Under the pieces are notes generated by a model. It was not told the DNA's origin, did not search any database, and saw only the letters and a list, made by a program, of their open reading frames with translations. Shown here piece by piece: positions 1-5,269 of a stretch of DNA of 5,990 nucleotides. The position numbers and the translations under genes were made by a program. Numbering within the stretch: position 1 is the first letter of the stretch; the number at the start of each line of letters is the position of its first letter. Source of the DNA: Thermoflexales bacterium (GTDB lineage Bacteria > Chloroflexota > Anaerolineae > B4-G1 > SLSP01); the NCBI GenBank assembly GCA_015486785.1, contig WFQZ01000325.1, positions 1 to 5,990 on the forward strand. Reading direction: 5' to 3'.

Positions 1-1
1 G

Positions 2-376
2 TTCGGGCTGGCGCAACTGCACCAGTTTCGGGGACGAGTGGGACGCGGCAAGCACAAGTCCTACTGCCTGCTGCTCTCGGATCACGCCTCGGACGAGGCT
101 TTGGAGCGATTGCGGGCCGTCGAGGCAACCAACGACGGGTTTGAATTGGCCCAGAAAGACTTGGAATTGCGCGGCCCCGGCGAGTTCTTGGGCACGCGCC
201 AGAGTGGATTCCCGGAGTTGAAGATGGCAATGCTGGCCGACACGCGCTTACTCCACGAAGCTCGCACCGTGGCCGACGCGCTGCTCCAGGGCGATCCGGA
301 ATTGGAACATCCGGAACATCAAGAGTTGCGAGCGCAAGTAGCCGGTTTCTGGAAAGCAAAAGGTGAGTTGAGTTAG
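2..376 (+). CDS. recG: ATP-dependent DNA helicase RecG, C-terminal fragment
   Basis: This is the 3' end of recG; the 5' part lies outside the window and the frame is open from base 2. RecG is a superfamily 2 helicase that remodels stalled replication forks and branch-migrates Holliday junctions. The visible 124 residues begin inside helicase motif VI (GLAQLHQFRGRVGRG, the Q-x-R-G-R-V-G-R signature with the ATP-sensing arginines). About 30 residues later comes the RecG-type block TNDGFELAQKDLELRGPGE followed by FLGTRQSG. Mfd shares motif VI, but its equivalent block reads more like DLEIRGAGNLLG, so RecG is the better call. The protein ends with a helical tail and stops at TAG. The next gene starts 15 bases downstream with no terminator between, so the two are probably co-transcribed. 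The internal GTG at 38 is only a codon within the helicase domain, not a start. Confidence 0.95.
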   Translation, partial: FGLAQLHQFRGRVGRGKHKSYCLLLSDHASDEALERLRAVEATNDGFELAQKDLELRGPGEFLGTRQSGFPELKMAMLADTRLLHEARTVADALLQGDPELEHPEHQELRAQVAGFWKAKGELS

Positions 377-391
377 CCACGAGGTGAAAAC

Positions 392-862
392 ATGGACATA
401 GTATTCCTGCTGGAGCGGTTGGAGCACTACGCCTTTGAAGAATGTCCCAAATTCCTGGGGAATCGGATGATCAACGACGGCGAGTTGCGCTCACGACTGA
501 CGCAGCTCAAGCAAGCCGTCCCGGAGGAAATTCAGGAGGCGCAGCGGATCATCCAGCAGCGAGACGCAGTCCTGGCGCAGGCGCAGCAGGACGCGGAGGA
601 AATCCGCGCTCAAGCGCGTGTCGAAGCTCAAAAGCTCGTGGCCGAGCACGTGTTGGTCAAAGAGGCGCGGCAGAAGGCCCAGGACATCTTGCGCCGCGCA
701 GAACACGAGGCCGACGGGTTGCGGGCCGATGCCGATGAGTACGTCTTTGACACGCTCAGCCAACTGCAAGCGGAACTCACCCGCAGCTTGAAGGTGGTGG
801 AAAACGGCCTGCAAAAACTGGAAGTGGACCGCGAGCGGTCGCTCCAGCAGACAACCCCCTAA
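392..862 (+). CDS. coiled-coil protein, ATP synthase subunit B/DivIVA-like
   Basis: This 156-aa protein has no enzymatic motif. Residues 1-12 (MDIVFLLERLEH) form a short conserved-looking head. Residues 28-50 are helical, and residues 50-120 form an almost uninterrupted Ala/Glu/Gln/Arg-rich heptad region (QQDAEEIRAQARVEAQK and similar). A last helix follows (about 122-150). Proteins of this shape, with a similar head and coil, occur in Chloroflexota and some Firmicutes and are usually annotated loosely as 'ATPase' or F0 subunit B-like. That label reflects coil similarity and does not show membership of ATP synthase: there is no N-terminal membrane helix here. The ATG at 392 is preceded by GAGGTG at 381-386. 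Close spacing to recG suggests one transcript, and a strong terminator follows the stop by 9 bases. A scaffold or cell-envelope role is possible but unproven. Confidence 0.8.
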   Translation: MDIVFLLERLEHYAFEECPKFLGNRMINDGELRSRLTQLKQAVPEEIQEAQRIIQQRDAVLAQAQQDAEEIRAQARVEAQKLVAEHVLVKEARQKAQDILRRAEHEADGLRADADEYVFDTLSQLQAELTRSLKVVENGLQKLEVDRERSLQQTTP

Positions 863-871
863 CATTTCCCC

Positions 872-902
872 AGACACCACCAAACAAGTGGTGTCTTTTT
901 TT
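872..902 (+). terminator. strong intrinsic terminator directly upstream of pyk
   Basis: AGACACCAC (872-880) and GTGGTGTCT (888-896) form a perfect 9-bp stem with a 7-base loop (CAAACAA), followed by a run of seven T (896-902, the first being the last stem base). This is a textbook Rho-independent terminator for the recG/coiled-coil transcript. The pyk Shine-Dalgarno GGAGG starts only three bases after the T-run (905-909), so the terminator also sits in the immediate leader of pyk. Confidence 0.92.
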
Positions 903-915
903 ACGGAGGATTTCT

Positions 916-2403
916 ATGCCTTTGACGAAAATCGTATGCACTTTAGGGCCGTCCACCGAATCTCCAGAAGTGATCAAGGAGATGTTACGGGCCGGCATGA
1001 CCGTGGCGCGGTTGAACTTCTCGCACGGCAGCGCGGCTCACAAACGCGAGACGGTGGACAAATTACGCCGCATCACGCAGGAATTGGGCGTCACGCTGGC
1101 CTTGATGGGCGACTTGCAAGGCCCCAAAATCCGCGTGGGCACGCTGCCCGATCCGGGATTCACCTTGCGCGAAGGGCAGCGCGTCACCTTGACGGCGGAG
1201 GAGATCCGCGACCCAAGCCGCGAAATCCCCTTCCCTCATCCGGAGATCATCCCGGATGTCCACATCGGCGACCGCATCTTGCTGGATGACGGTACGCTGG
1301 AACTGGAGGCGGTCGCCGAATCGCCGGGGCGGCTGGAGTGTGTGGTGCGCGTGGGCGGCTTGCTCACCTCGCACAAGGGCGTCAATCTGCCCGGCGCCAA
1401 GCTGCAAATTCCGGCGATGACCGCCAAAGATTACGAAGACGCCCGCACCGCGCTGGCGTTGGGGCTGGATTATCTGGCGTTGTCCTTCGTGCGGCGGGCA
1501 ACGGACATTGAAATGCTGCGCACTTACTTGCAGCAACAGGCGGGCGTCACCTCCCCACGGCGGGCGGGCGAGAACCCGCACCGCATCCCGGCCATCGTCG
1601 CCAAGATCGAGAAGCCGGAGGCGTTGGAGGACTTAGACGCCATCGTCCACGCGGCGGACGCGGTGATGGTGGCCCGTGGCGACCTGGGTGTGGAAACCGC
1701 GCCGGAGCAAGTCCCGCTGGCACAAAAACGCATCATCCGCCTATGCAACCGCCTGGGCAAGCCGGTGATCACGGCGACCCAGATGCTACAATCGATGATT
1801 GAACTGCCGCGTCCCACTCGCGCCGAGGCCTCCGACGTCGCCAACGCGATCCTCGACGGCAGCGATGCGGTGATGCTTTCCGGCGAAACAGCCACCGGCA
1901 AATATCCGGTGGAAGCGGTGCGCATGATGGCGAAGATCGCCGAGACGGTGGAACATTCCACCGCTTTCCCCTACAACCAGCTCCTTTCTATGAGCGACAC
2001 AGACGAGGACACGGACAACGCCGCGTTAATCTCGGACGCGATCAGCGAAGCAACGGTGGTCATCGCGCAATCGGCGCGGGCCACCGCGATCCTCACCTCC
2101 ACCGAATCAGGGCGCACGGCGCGGGCCGTTTCCCGCCATCGCCCGCAAGTCCCGCTGCTGGGGATCACGCCTTTTGCGGAGACCGCCCGGCGGATGCAAC
2201 TGATCTGGGGCGTGATTCCGGCAGTCGTGGAATCGTTCGTCAACACCGACCAGATGATCCAAACGATGGTTCGCGCCGCCGCACGGCGGGGATATGCGCA
2301 AGTGGGCGACAACGTCATCTTGACCGCCGGCATTCCCTTTGAGGTGCATGGCGTGACCAACATGCTCAAAGTTCACACGGTGCGGGCGAAAGACCTGGCT
2401 TGA
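916..2403 (+). CDS. pyk: pyruvate kinase, K+-independent type
   Basis: Catalyses phosphoenolpyruvate + ADP to pyruvate + ATP, the last step of glycolysis, in the cytoplasm. All landmarks are present in 495 aa: TKIVCTLGP (4-12), ARLNFSHG (31-38), DLQGPKIRVG (66-75), the B domain (about 75-165), LALSFVRR (187-194), the catalytic lysine in AKIEKPEA (K230, with metal-binding E232), ARGDLG (D256), PVITATQML, PRPTRAEASDVANA and the C-terminal domain (about 365-495). Positions equivalent to rabbit 113/114/117/120 are L67, Q68, K71 and V74, the set described for K+-independent pyruvate kinases; K+-dependent enzymes have Thr/Lys/Glu/Thr. The protein is somewhat longer than the usual ~470 aa, partly through a roughly 10-residue insert before the catalytic lysine (around 209-223, VTSPRRAGENPHR). 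Start ATG 916 has GGAGG at 905-909. Almost no room for a promoter remains after the preceding terminator, so transcription must start upstream of or within it, or by read-through. Confidence 0.97.
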   Translation: MPLTKIVCTLGPSTESPEVIKEMLRAGMTVARLNFSHGSAAHKRETVDKLRRITQELGVTLALMGDLQGPKIRVGTLPDPGFTLREGQRVTLTAEEIRDPSREIPFPHPEIIPDVHIGDRILLDDGTLELEAVAESPGRLECVVRVGGLLTSHKGVNLPGAKLQIPAMTAKDYEDARTALALGLDYLALSFVRRATDIEMLRTYLQQQAGVTSPRRAGENPHRIPAIVAKIEKPEALEDLDAIVHAADAVMVARGDLGVETAPEQVPLAQKRIIRLCNRLGKPVITATQMLQSMIELPRPTRAEASDVANAILDGSDAVMLSGETATGKYPVEAVRMMAKIAETVEHSTAFPYNQLLSMSDTDEDTDNAALISDAISEATVVIAQSARATAILTSTESGRTARAVSRHRPQVPLLGITPFAETARRMQLIWGVIPAVVESFVNTDQMIQTMVRAAARRGYAQVGDNVILTAGIPFEVHGVTNMLKVHTVRAKDLA

Positions 2404-2416
2404 GTTCCGCATCGGG

Positions 2417-2422
2417 TACAAT
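2417..2422 (+). promoter_or_regulatory. candidate -10 box for the amidohydrolase gene
   Basis: TACAAT (5 of 6 matches to TATAAT) lies in the 52-base gap between pyk and the amidohydrolase gene, 33 bases before its ATG. No good -35 hexamer stands at the normal spacing: bases 2394-2399 read CCTGGC, and TTGAGT at 2400-2405 is only 11 bases away. It may be a weak promoter or chance; the gene could equally be read through from pyk, because no terminator separates them. Confidence 0.3.
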
Positions 2423-2455
2423 ATCCTATCTTCTAACCCAAAAAAGGAGGCTGTT

Positions 2456-3655
2456 ATGACTTTTGATATGCTCATCAAGAACGCCAAAACGCGCCGCCAC
2501 GATACGCCGGTGGACATCGGCATCAGCGGCGGGCGGATCGCCCAGATCGGCAGCGGGCTGAGCGGCCCGGCCACGCAAACACTCGACGCCGGGGGCAACC
2601 TGGTGACCGAGTCCTTCGTCAACGGGCACTTGCACTTGTGCAAAGTGTACACGCTGGCGATGATGGACGACGAGGCCTTGAGTGCTTATGTGGATGGCGG
2701 CATGGGCGGGGCAATGACCGCCATTGAATTAGCCGCGCGGGTCAAAGAAAAGTACGACGAAACGTGGATCATCGAAAACGTGCGCCGCGCGGCCACGCTC
2801 GCGCTCAAGTACGGCAACACGCACATCCGCGCCTTCGCCGATACGGACACCAAGGCCCGGCTGGAAGGAGTCAAGGCCCTGCTCAAGGCGCGGGAGGAAT
2901 TCCAGGGCAAGGTGGAAATCCAAGTGGTGGCCTTCCCGCAAGACGGCGTGGTGCGCGATCCGGGCGCAGAGACCTACGTAGAAGAAGCACTCAAACTGGG
3001 GGCGGACGTGGTCGGCGGCATCCCGTGGATCGAGTACACAGACGCCGACGCGCAAGAGCACATCAACCGTATGTTTGCGCTGGCGAAGAAGTACGACAAG
3101 GACGTTTCCATGCTCATTGATGACGCCGGCGATCCGGGGCTGCGCACGCTGGAGATGCTGGCGGTCAAAACGATCCAGGAAGGCTGGGAAGGGCGCGTCA
3201 CGGCGCAACACGCCCGCGCGATGGCCCTCTACCCGGAGCCATACTACCGCAAGGTGGAAGCTCTGCTCAAACAAGCCCGCATCGGCATCGTCAGCGATCC
3301 GCAGACCGGGCCGCTCTACGCCCGCGTGAAGGACCTCTACACCGCCGGCGTCGCCGTCGCCCTGGGACAGGACGACATCGCCGACGCCTACTACCCCTTT
3401 GGACGCAACAACATGCTCGAAGTCGCCTTCCTGGCGGCGCATTTGATGTGGATGACCGGTCGCCACGACCTGGAAATCCTCTACGACCTCATCACCACCA
3501 ACGCCGCGCGTGCCCTGGGCATCCAGGACTACGGACTAGCCGAAGGAAACCGCGCTGACCTGGTGATCCTCAACGCCGGCAGCGTGTGGGAAGCGATCTG
3601 GAATCACGAAGCCCCGCGCTACGTGATCAAAGACGGGCGCAACGTCACCTTGTAA
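2456..3655 (+). CDS. cytosine-deaminase-like amidohydrolase with altered metal site
   Basis: This 399-aa amidohydrolase-superfamily protein is closest in pattern to E. coli cytosine deaminase (CodA); the family hydrolyses amino or amide groups on nitrogen heterocycles. It starts with the small beta domain (DMLIKNAKTRR) and the metal-binding H-x-H of FVNGHLHL (H58, H60). QVVAFPQDG (156-164) matches CodA QIVAFPQEG, including the substrate-contacting Gln. Next come LGADVVGGIPWIEYT (181-195), TAQHA (H252, equivalent to CodA H246), GQDDIADAYYPFG (D306, equivalent to D313) and the C-terminal ALGIQDYGLAEGNRADLVIL, which closes the beta domain. The usual V-H-C-D-E motif reads M-L-I-D-D (219-223), so metal-ligand H214 is Leu220 and catalytic E217 is Asp223. 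HLHLCK also replaces the usual HxHLD. The rest of the fold is intact, so this is probably a divergent subfamily rather than a decayed gene. Substrate unknown. Shine-Dalgarno AAGGAGG (2444-2450) is ideally placed for ATG 2456. Confidence 0.85.
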   Translation: MTFDMLIKNAKTRRHDTPVDIGISGGRIAQIGSGLSGPATQTLDAGGNLVTESFVNGHLHLCKVYTLAMMDDEALSAYVDGGMGGAMTAIELAARVKEKYDETWIIENVRRAATLALKYGNTHIRAFADTDTKARLEGVKALLKAREEFQGKVEIQVVAFPQDGVVRDPGAETYVEEALKLGADVVGGIPWIEYTDADAQEHINRMFALAKKYDKDVSMLIDDAGDPGLRTLEMLAVKTIQEGWEGRVTAQHARAMALYPEPYYRKVEALLKQARIGIVSDPQTGPLYARVKDLYTAGVAVALGQDDIADAYYPFGRNNMLEVAFLAAHLMWMTGRHDLEILYDLITTNAARALGIQDYGLAEGNRADLVILNAGSVWEAIWNHEAPRYVIKDGRNVTL

Positions 3656-3662
3656 AGCCTCG

Positions 3663-3720
3663 GCGTTTCCCCGGGAGGGTCATATTCCGGGGAAACGCGG
3701 GCGCAATCGCGCCGCCCGCG
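3663..3720 (+). terminator. two overlapping GC-rich hairpins after the amidohydrolase gene
   Basis: GCGTTTCCCCGG (3663-3674) pairs perfectly with CCGGGGAAACGC (3687-3698) over 12 bp, loop 12 bases. A second perfect 8-bp stem, CGCGGGCG (3696-3703) with CGCCCGCG (3713-3720), loop 9, shares three bases with the first, so the two cannot both be fully formed. The first arm begins seven bases after the stop codon, which suits transcript termination or 3'-end protection. No T-run follows either stem, so it is not a canonical intrinsic terminator. It also marks the end of the GC-rich block. Confidence 0.45.
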
Positions 3721-3741
3721 CCGGGGGCTTTGTCCATGGGT

Positions 3742-3769
3742 TTGTCCTTTCTTGAGAAGTCTCTAGAAT
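3742..3769 (+). promoter_or_regulatory. candidate sigma70-type promoter for the unknown 274-aa gene
   Basis: TTGTCC (3742-3747, 4 of 6 to TTGACA), a 16-base spacer and TAGAAT (3764-3769, 5 of 6 to TATAAT) would start transcription near 3776 and give a leader of about 46 bases. The -35 lies in the second copy of a direct repeat TTTGTCC (3729-3735 and 3741-3747, 12-base period). A short dyad, GAGA-AG-TCTC (3754-3763), lies just before the -10. Either could bind a regulator, but both are short and may be chance. Confidence 0.45.
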
Positions 3770-3810
3770 GAAGAGGGACGTGAATGTAAGTTATGTTTGT
3801 TTTGTAGCTG

Positions 3811-3815
3811 AAGGA
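3811..3815 (+). promoter_or_regulatory. ribosome binding site favouring a TTG start
   Basis: AAGGA at 3811-3815 is six bases from TTG 3822 but 18 bases from the first ATG (3834). No other Shine-Dalgarno-like stretch lies close to that ATG. The spacing therefore favours TTG 3822 as the start of the following gene. Confidence 0.5.
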
Positions 3816-3821
3816 TAGCAT

Positions 3822-4646
3822 TTGGATTGTAAGATGAAACTCACGACACAAGAAGTTGAACTGTTCTACAAGTTGATGTGGTCACTCCAGCATTTTGCGA
3901 ATCAAAGGCTGGATATTGTTCCGGGCATAACGACGATAGCGGAATATGGAGCATTGCTATCGGACGAGAAGTTGAGGGTGAGAAACGCCCTATATGAGCA
4001 CCCTGAAATCATTGACGAATATGTAAAAGAAAATCCGGATGGGCGTGGGGAAGATGAACTTGAGATTGTCAGGAGCTGGAAAAAGTTTCAAAGCGGAGAT
4101 TACATCATCGAGCGAGCGTTGAAGAAGTATGCGATTTTCATAGGCGGGCACAAAGTCTATGGAGTGGTGGGATTGCACGACGAGATAGGAGATATTGTGC
4201 CCTATGTGCCGTTTTACTGTCGGGCAGTTTTGCTGCCGTTCAAAGGGAAAATAATCTACGATGGCGTATTAGAGGGCTACGAGATGTCCTTTGGCGCAGG
4301 CATCAAGTACGATCTCAAAGAAACGTACATGGCAGCGAAACAACTAGGCAAGATAATCGTCAGCTTTGATGTCGCCGAGCAACAGAAGGGGAGAACAAAG
4401 AAAAAGAAGAAGAACTGGATTCCAATGTTGGACGAGATGGCACAGGAAGCGAAGAAATTGCGTTCTAGTAGAGGGGACCCTGCCATCCATAGCCCAGCCT
4501 TCAGTGTGGTGAGGGCCAGTATTGAATTCGCCAGGATAGCGGCAGAGGACCCGGAGAATACAGAGCAGTTGTGGAAAGCGTTCAAACGAGTAGAAAGAGC
4601 TACGCGGAAGGTAGAAACAGTGCTCTACAGGATGGATTATTTTTAG
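3822..4646 (+). CDS. conserved-looking protein of unknown function, 274 aa
   Basis: I do not recognise a named family. If the TTG start is right the protein has 274 aa; from ATG 3834 it would have 270. There is no signal peptide or membrane helix. Residues about 5-90 are helical and acidic, including VRNALYEHPEIIDEYVKENP. Residues about 90-185 look like a compact alpha/beta domain with hydrophobic strands: IIERALKKYAIFIGG, KVYGVVGLHDEI, FYCRAVLLPFKGKIIYDGVL and MSFGAGIKYDLKETYMAAKQ. I recall similar LLPFKGKIIYDG-type segments in hypothetical bacterial proteins but cannot attach a function. A basic linker of five lysines (about 200-204) leads to a helical C-terminal domain of about 70 residues. 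Base composition is clearly more AT-rich than in the genes to the left, with many AAA/AAG lysine codons, which suggests horizontal acquisition. The gene has its own candidate promoter, and the repeat element at 4664 follows its stop. Confidence 0.8.
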   Translation: MDCKMKLTTQEVELFYKLMWSLQHFANQRLDIVPGITTIAEYGALLSDEKLRVRNALYEHPEIIDEYVKENPDGRGEDELEIVRSWKKFQSGDYIIERALKKYAIFIGGHKVYGVVGLHDEIGDIVPYVPFYCRAVLLPFKGKIIYDGVLEGYEMSFGAGIKYDLKETYMAAKQLGKIIVSFDVAEQQKGRTKKKKKNWIPMLDEMAQEAKKLRSSRGDPAIHSPAFSVVRASIEFARIAAEDPENTEQLWKAFKRVERATRKVETVLYRMDYF

Positions 4647-4663
4647 CCGGACGAAACCTAAGC

Positions 4664-4701
4664 GCAATTGCGAAGTCACCGGCCGCTTACGCCCACGTTA
4701 G
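4664..4701 (+). repeat. attC-like repeat element, copy A
   Basis: A 38-base element starts with the palindrome GCAATTGC (4664-4671) and ends with CTTACGCCCACGTTAG (4686-4701). The same two modules recur at 5172-5211, with 22 bases here and 24 there between module starts. The right module folds: CCGCT-T-ACG (4683-4691), loop CCCA, CGT-T-AGCGG (4696-4704), an 8-bp stem with one T-T mismatch. The end CACGTTAG recalls the GTTRRRY core of integron attC sites, although the next bases (CG) break that consensus here. It follows the stop of the unknown gene by 17 bases. Confidence 0.6.
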
Positions 4702-4779
4702 CGGGTGTAGTTGGCAAGCAAATGCTCTGTGGGGGAAAAAATCCAATACACACGGTCTTTTTTGGGGGGCAGTAGCCGC

Positions 4780-5076
4780 ATGATAGATGAAATGCTCGTG
4801 AGAGATGAACGGTTGTTGAAACTGTGCAGAAAATACCTGGTGGCTTCTCTCAAAGTGTTTGGCTCAGTGGCTCGCGGTGAAGAGCGCGAAGACAGTGACA
4901 TTGACATCCTGGTTCAATTTGTTCATCCGGTAAGTCTACTTACTTTGGTACGTCTGGAGCGGGAATTGAGCGCGCTGTTCGGTCGCAAGGTGGACCTCGT
5001 TACAGAGCAAGCCGTCAGTCCTTACATTCGCGAAGCAGTGCTATCCAGTGCGCGGGAGCTTTATGAGCTATCATGA
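4780..5076 (+). CDS. mntA: MNT-type nucleotidyltransferase, MntA-like antitoxin
   Basis: This 98-aa protein is a minimal nucleotidyltransferase of the polymerase-beta superfamily, the antitoxin half of HEPN/MNT (HepT/MntA) modules. In characterised modules MntA transfers AMP from ATP to a tyrosine of the HepT RNase and silences it. The signature GSX10DxD is complete: G28-S29, then ten residues, D40-I-D42 (GSVARGEEREDSDID). The third acidic residue is probably D72 in RKVDLV. Length is typical of the family. ATG 4780 puts the catalytic motif at the usual distance from the N-terminus; the in-frame TTG at 4711 would add 23 uncharacteristic residues. The only purine-rich stretch upstream is GGGGGG at 4764-4769, ten bases before the ATG, so ribosome binding is not strongly marked. 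Its last codons overlap the start of a HepT-like stub by 14 bases, the usual tight coupling, but that partner is truncated, so this antitoxin appears orphaned. Confidence 0.88.
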   Translation: MIDEMLVRDERLLKLCRKYLVASLKVFGSVARGEEREDSDIDILVQFVHPVSLLTLVRLERELSALFGRKVDLVTEQAVSPYIREAVLSSARELYELS

Positions 5077-5170
5077 CGATATGATGTATCTGTGGCATAT
5101 CTACGATGCCACGGTGCAAATAGAGCGGAGTCGGTACGAAAATTACAAATTCAGGCTACTCGAACCGTAG
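5063..5170 (+). pseudogene. hepT: truncated HepT-like (HEPN/DUF86) toxin remnant
   Basis: An ATG inside the end of the nucleotidyltransferase gene, in another frame, opens a 35-codon frame starting MSYHDDMMYLWHIYDATVQIE and ending at TAG 5168-5170. The start D-D-x-x-Y-L-x-H-I-x-D-A-x-x-x-I matches the first helix of HepT proteins (DUF86 HEPN family), which normally run about 100-140 aa and directly follow mntA. The defining R-x4-6-H RNase motif, in the C-terminal half of the family, is absent here and I do not find it in other frames downstream. Repeat copy B begins two bases after the stop, so the gene seems to have been cut where that element lies. The identification rests on about 20 residues plus position. 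The alternative is a genuine short peptide unrelated to HepT. Confidence 0.6.
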
Positions 5171-5171
5171 T

Positions 5172-5211
5172 GCAATTGCAAACATCGGCGGGCGGCTTAC
5201 GACCACGTTAG
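5172..5211 (+). repeat. attC-like repeat element, copy B
   Basis: A 40-base element with the same order as the copy at 4664: palindrome GCAATTGC (5172-5179), a GC-rich middle (CGGCGGGCGG) and CTTACGACCACGTTAG (5196-5211), differing from copy A in one base of the last module. Here the end continues as GTTAGATGC, which fits the attC core consensus GTTRRRY. Together with the preceding GCGGCTTA it resembles the L'-R' half of classical attC sites such as that of aadA. I cannot find a matching left half (RYYYAAC plus a complementary arm) upstream, so this is at best half a site. Confidence 0.6.
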
Positions 5212-5234
5212 ATGCGGCTAATTGTATCCTCAAT

Positions 5235-5262
5235 TGCAGGGCAAGTGATCTTGTGGTACAGT
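5235..5262 (+). promoter_or_regulatory. weak candidate promoter giving a leaderless transcript
   Basis: TTGCAG (5235-5240) and TACAGT (5257-5262, 4 of 6 to TATAAT) are separated by 16 bases. Initiation about seven bases after the -10 would fall at the GTG/ATG start codons (5267/5270) of the next gene. No Shine-Dalgarno sequence precedes those codons, which fits a leaderless message. Both hexamers are weak matches. Confidence 0.25.
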
Positions 5263-5269
5263 TAATGTG

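Noticed and set aside
491..883. Antisense open frame opposite the coiled-coil gene
   Set aside because: It overlaps the coiled-coil gene and its terminator, and its composition follows from the Ala/Gln/Glu-rich sense codons; no ribosome binding site supports it.
1063..1581. Long antisense open frame inside pyk
   Set aside because: This is a shadow frame typical of GC-rich coding DNA, rich in Arg/Gln/His with no domain pattern; the opposite strand is unambiguous pyruvate kinase. The same holds for antisense frames at 2107-2652 and 2729-3466.
4711..4752. TTGGCA at 4711-4716 as a -35 box for the MNT gene
   Set aside because: No acceptable -10 hexamer stands 15-19 bases downstream; the region there is G/A-rich (GGGGGAAAAAA).
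4731..4769. A-run and T-run (4736-4741 and 4758-4763) as a terminator between the unknown gene and the MNT gene
   Set aside because: The only pairing is A6 with T6 over a 16-base loop, with no GC stem and G rather than T following; too weak for an intrinsic terminator.
4711..4779. Upstream in-frame TTG start extending the MNT nucleotidyltransferase by 23 residues
   Set aside because: The added residues are not typical of the family, the usual ~98-aa length is reached from ATG 4780, and no ribosome binding site precedes the TTG.
5120..5211. A complete integron attC site around copy B
   Set aside because: The right half fits, but no RYYYAAC core or complementary left arm is visible upstream, so only an attC-like half-site can be claimed.
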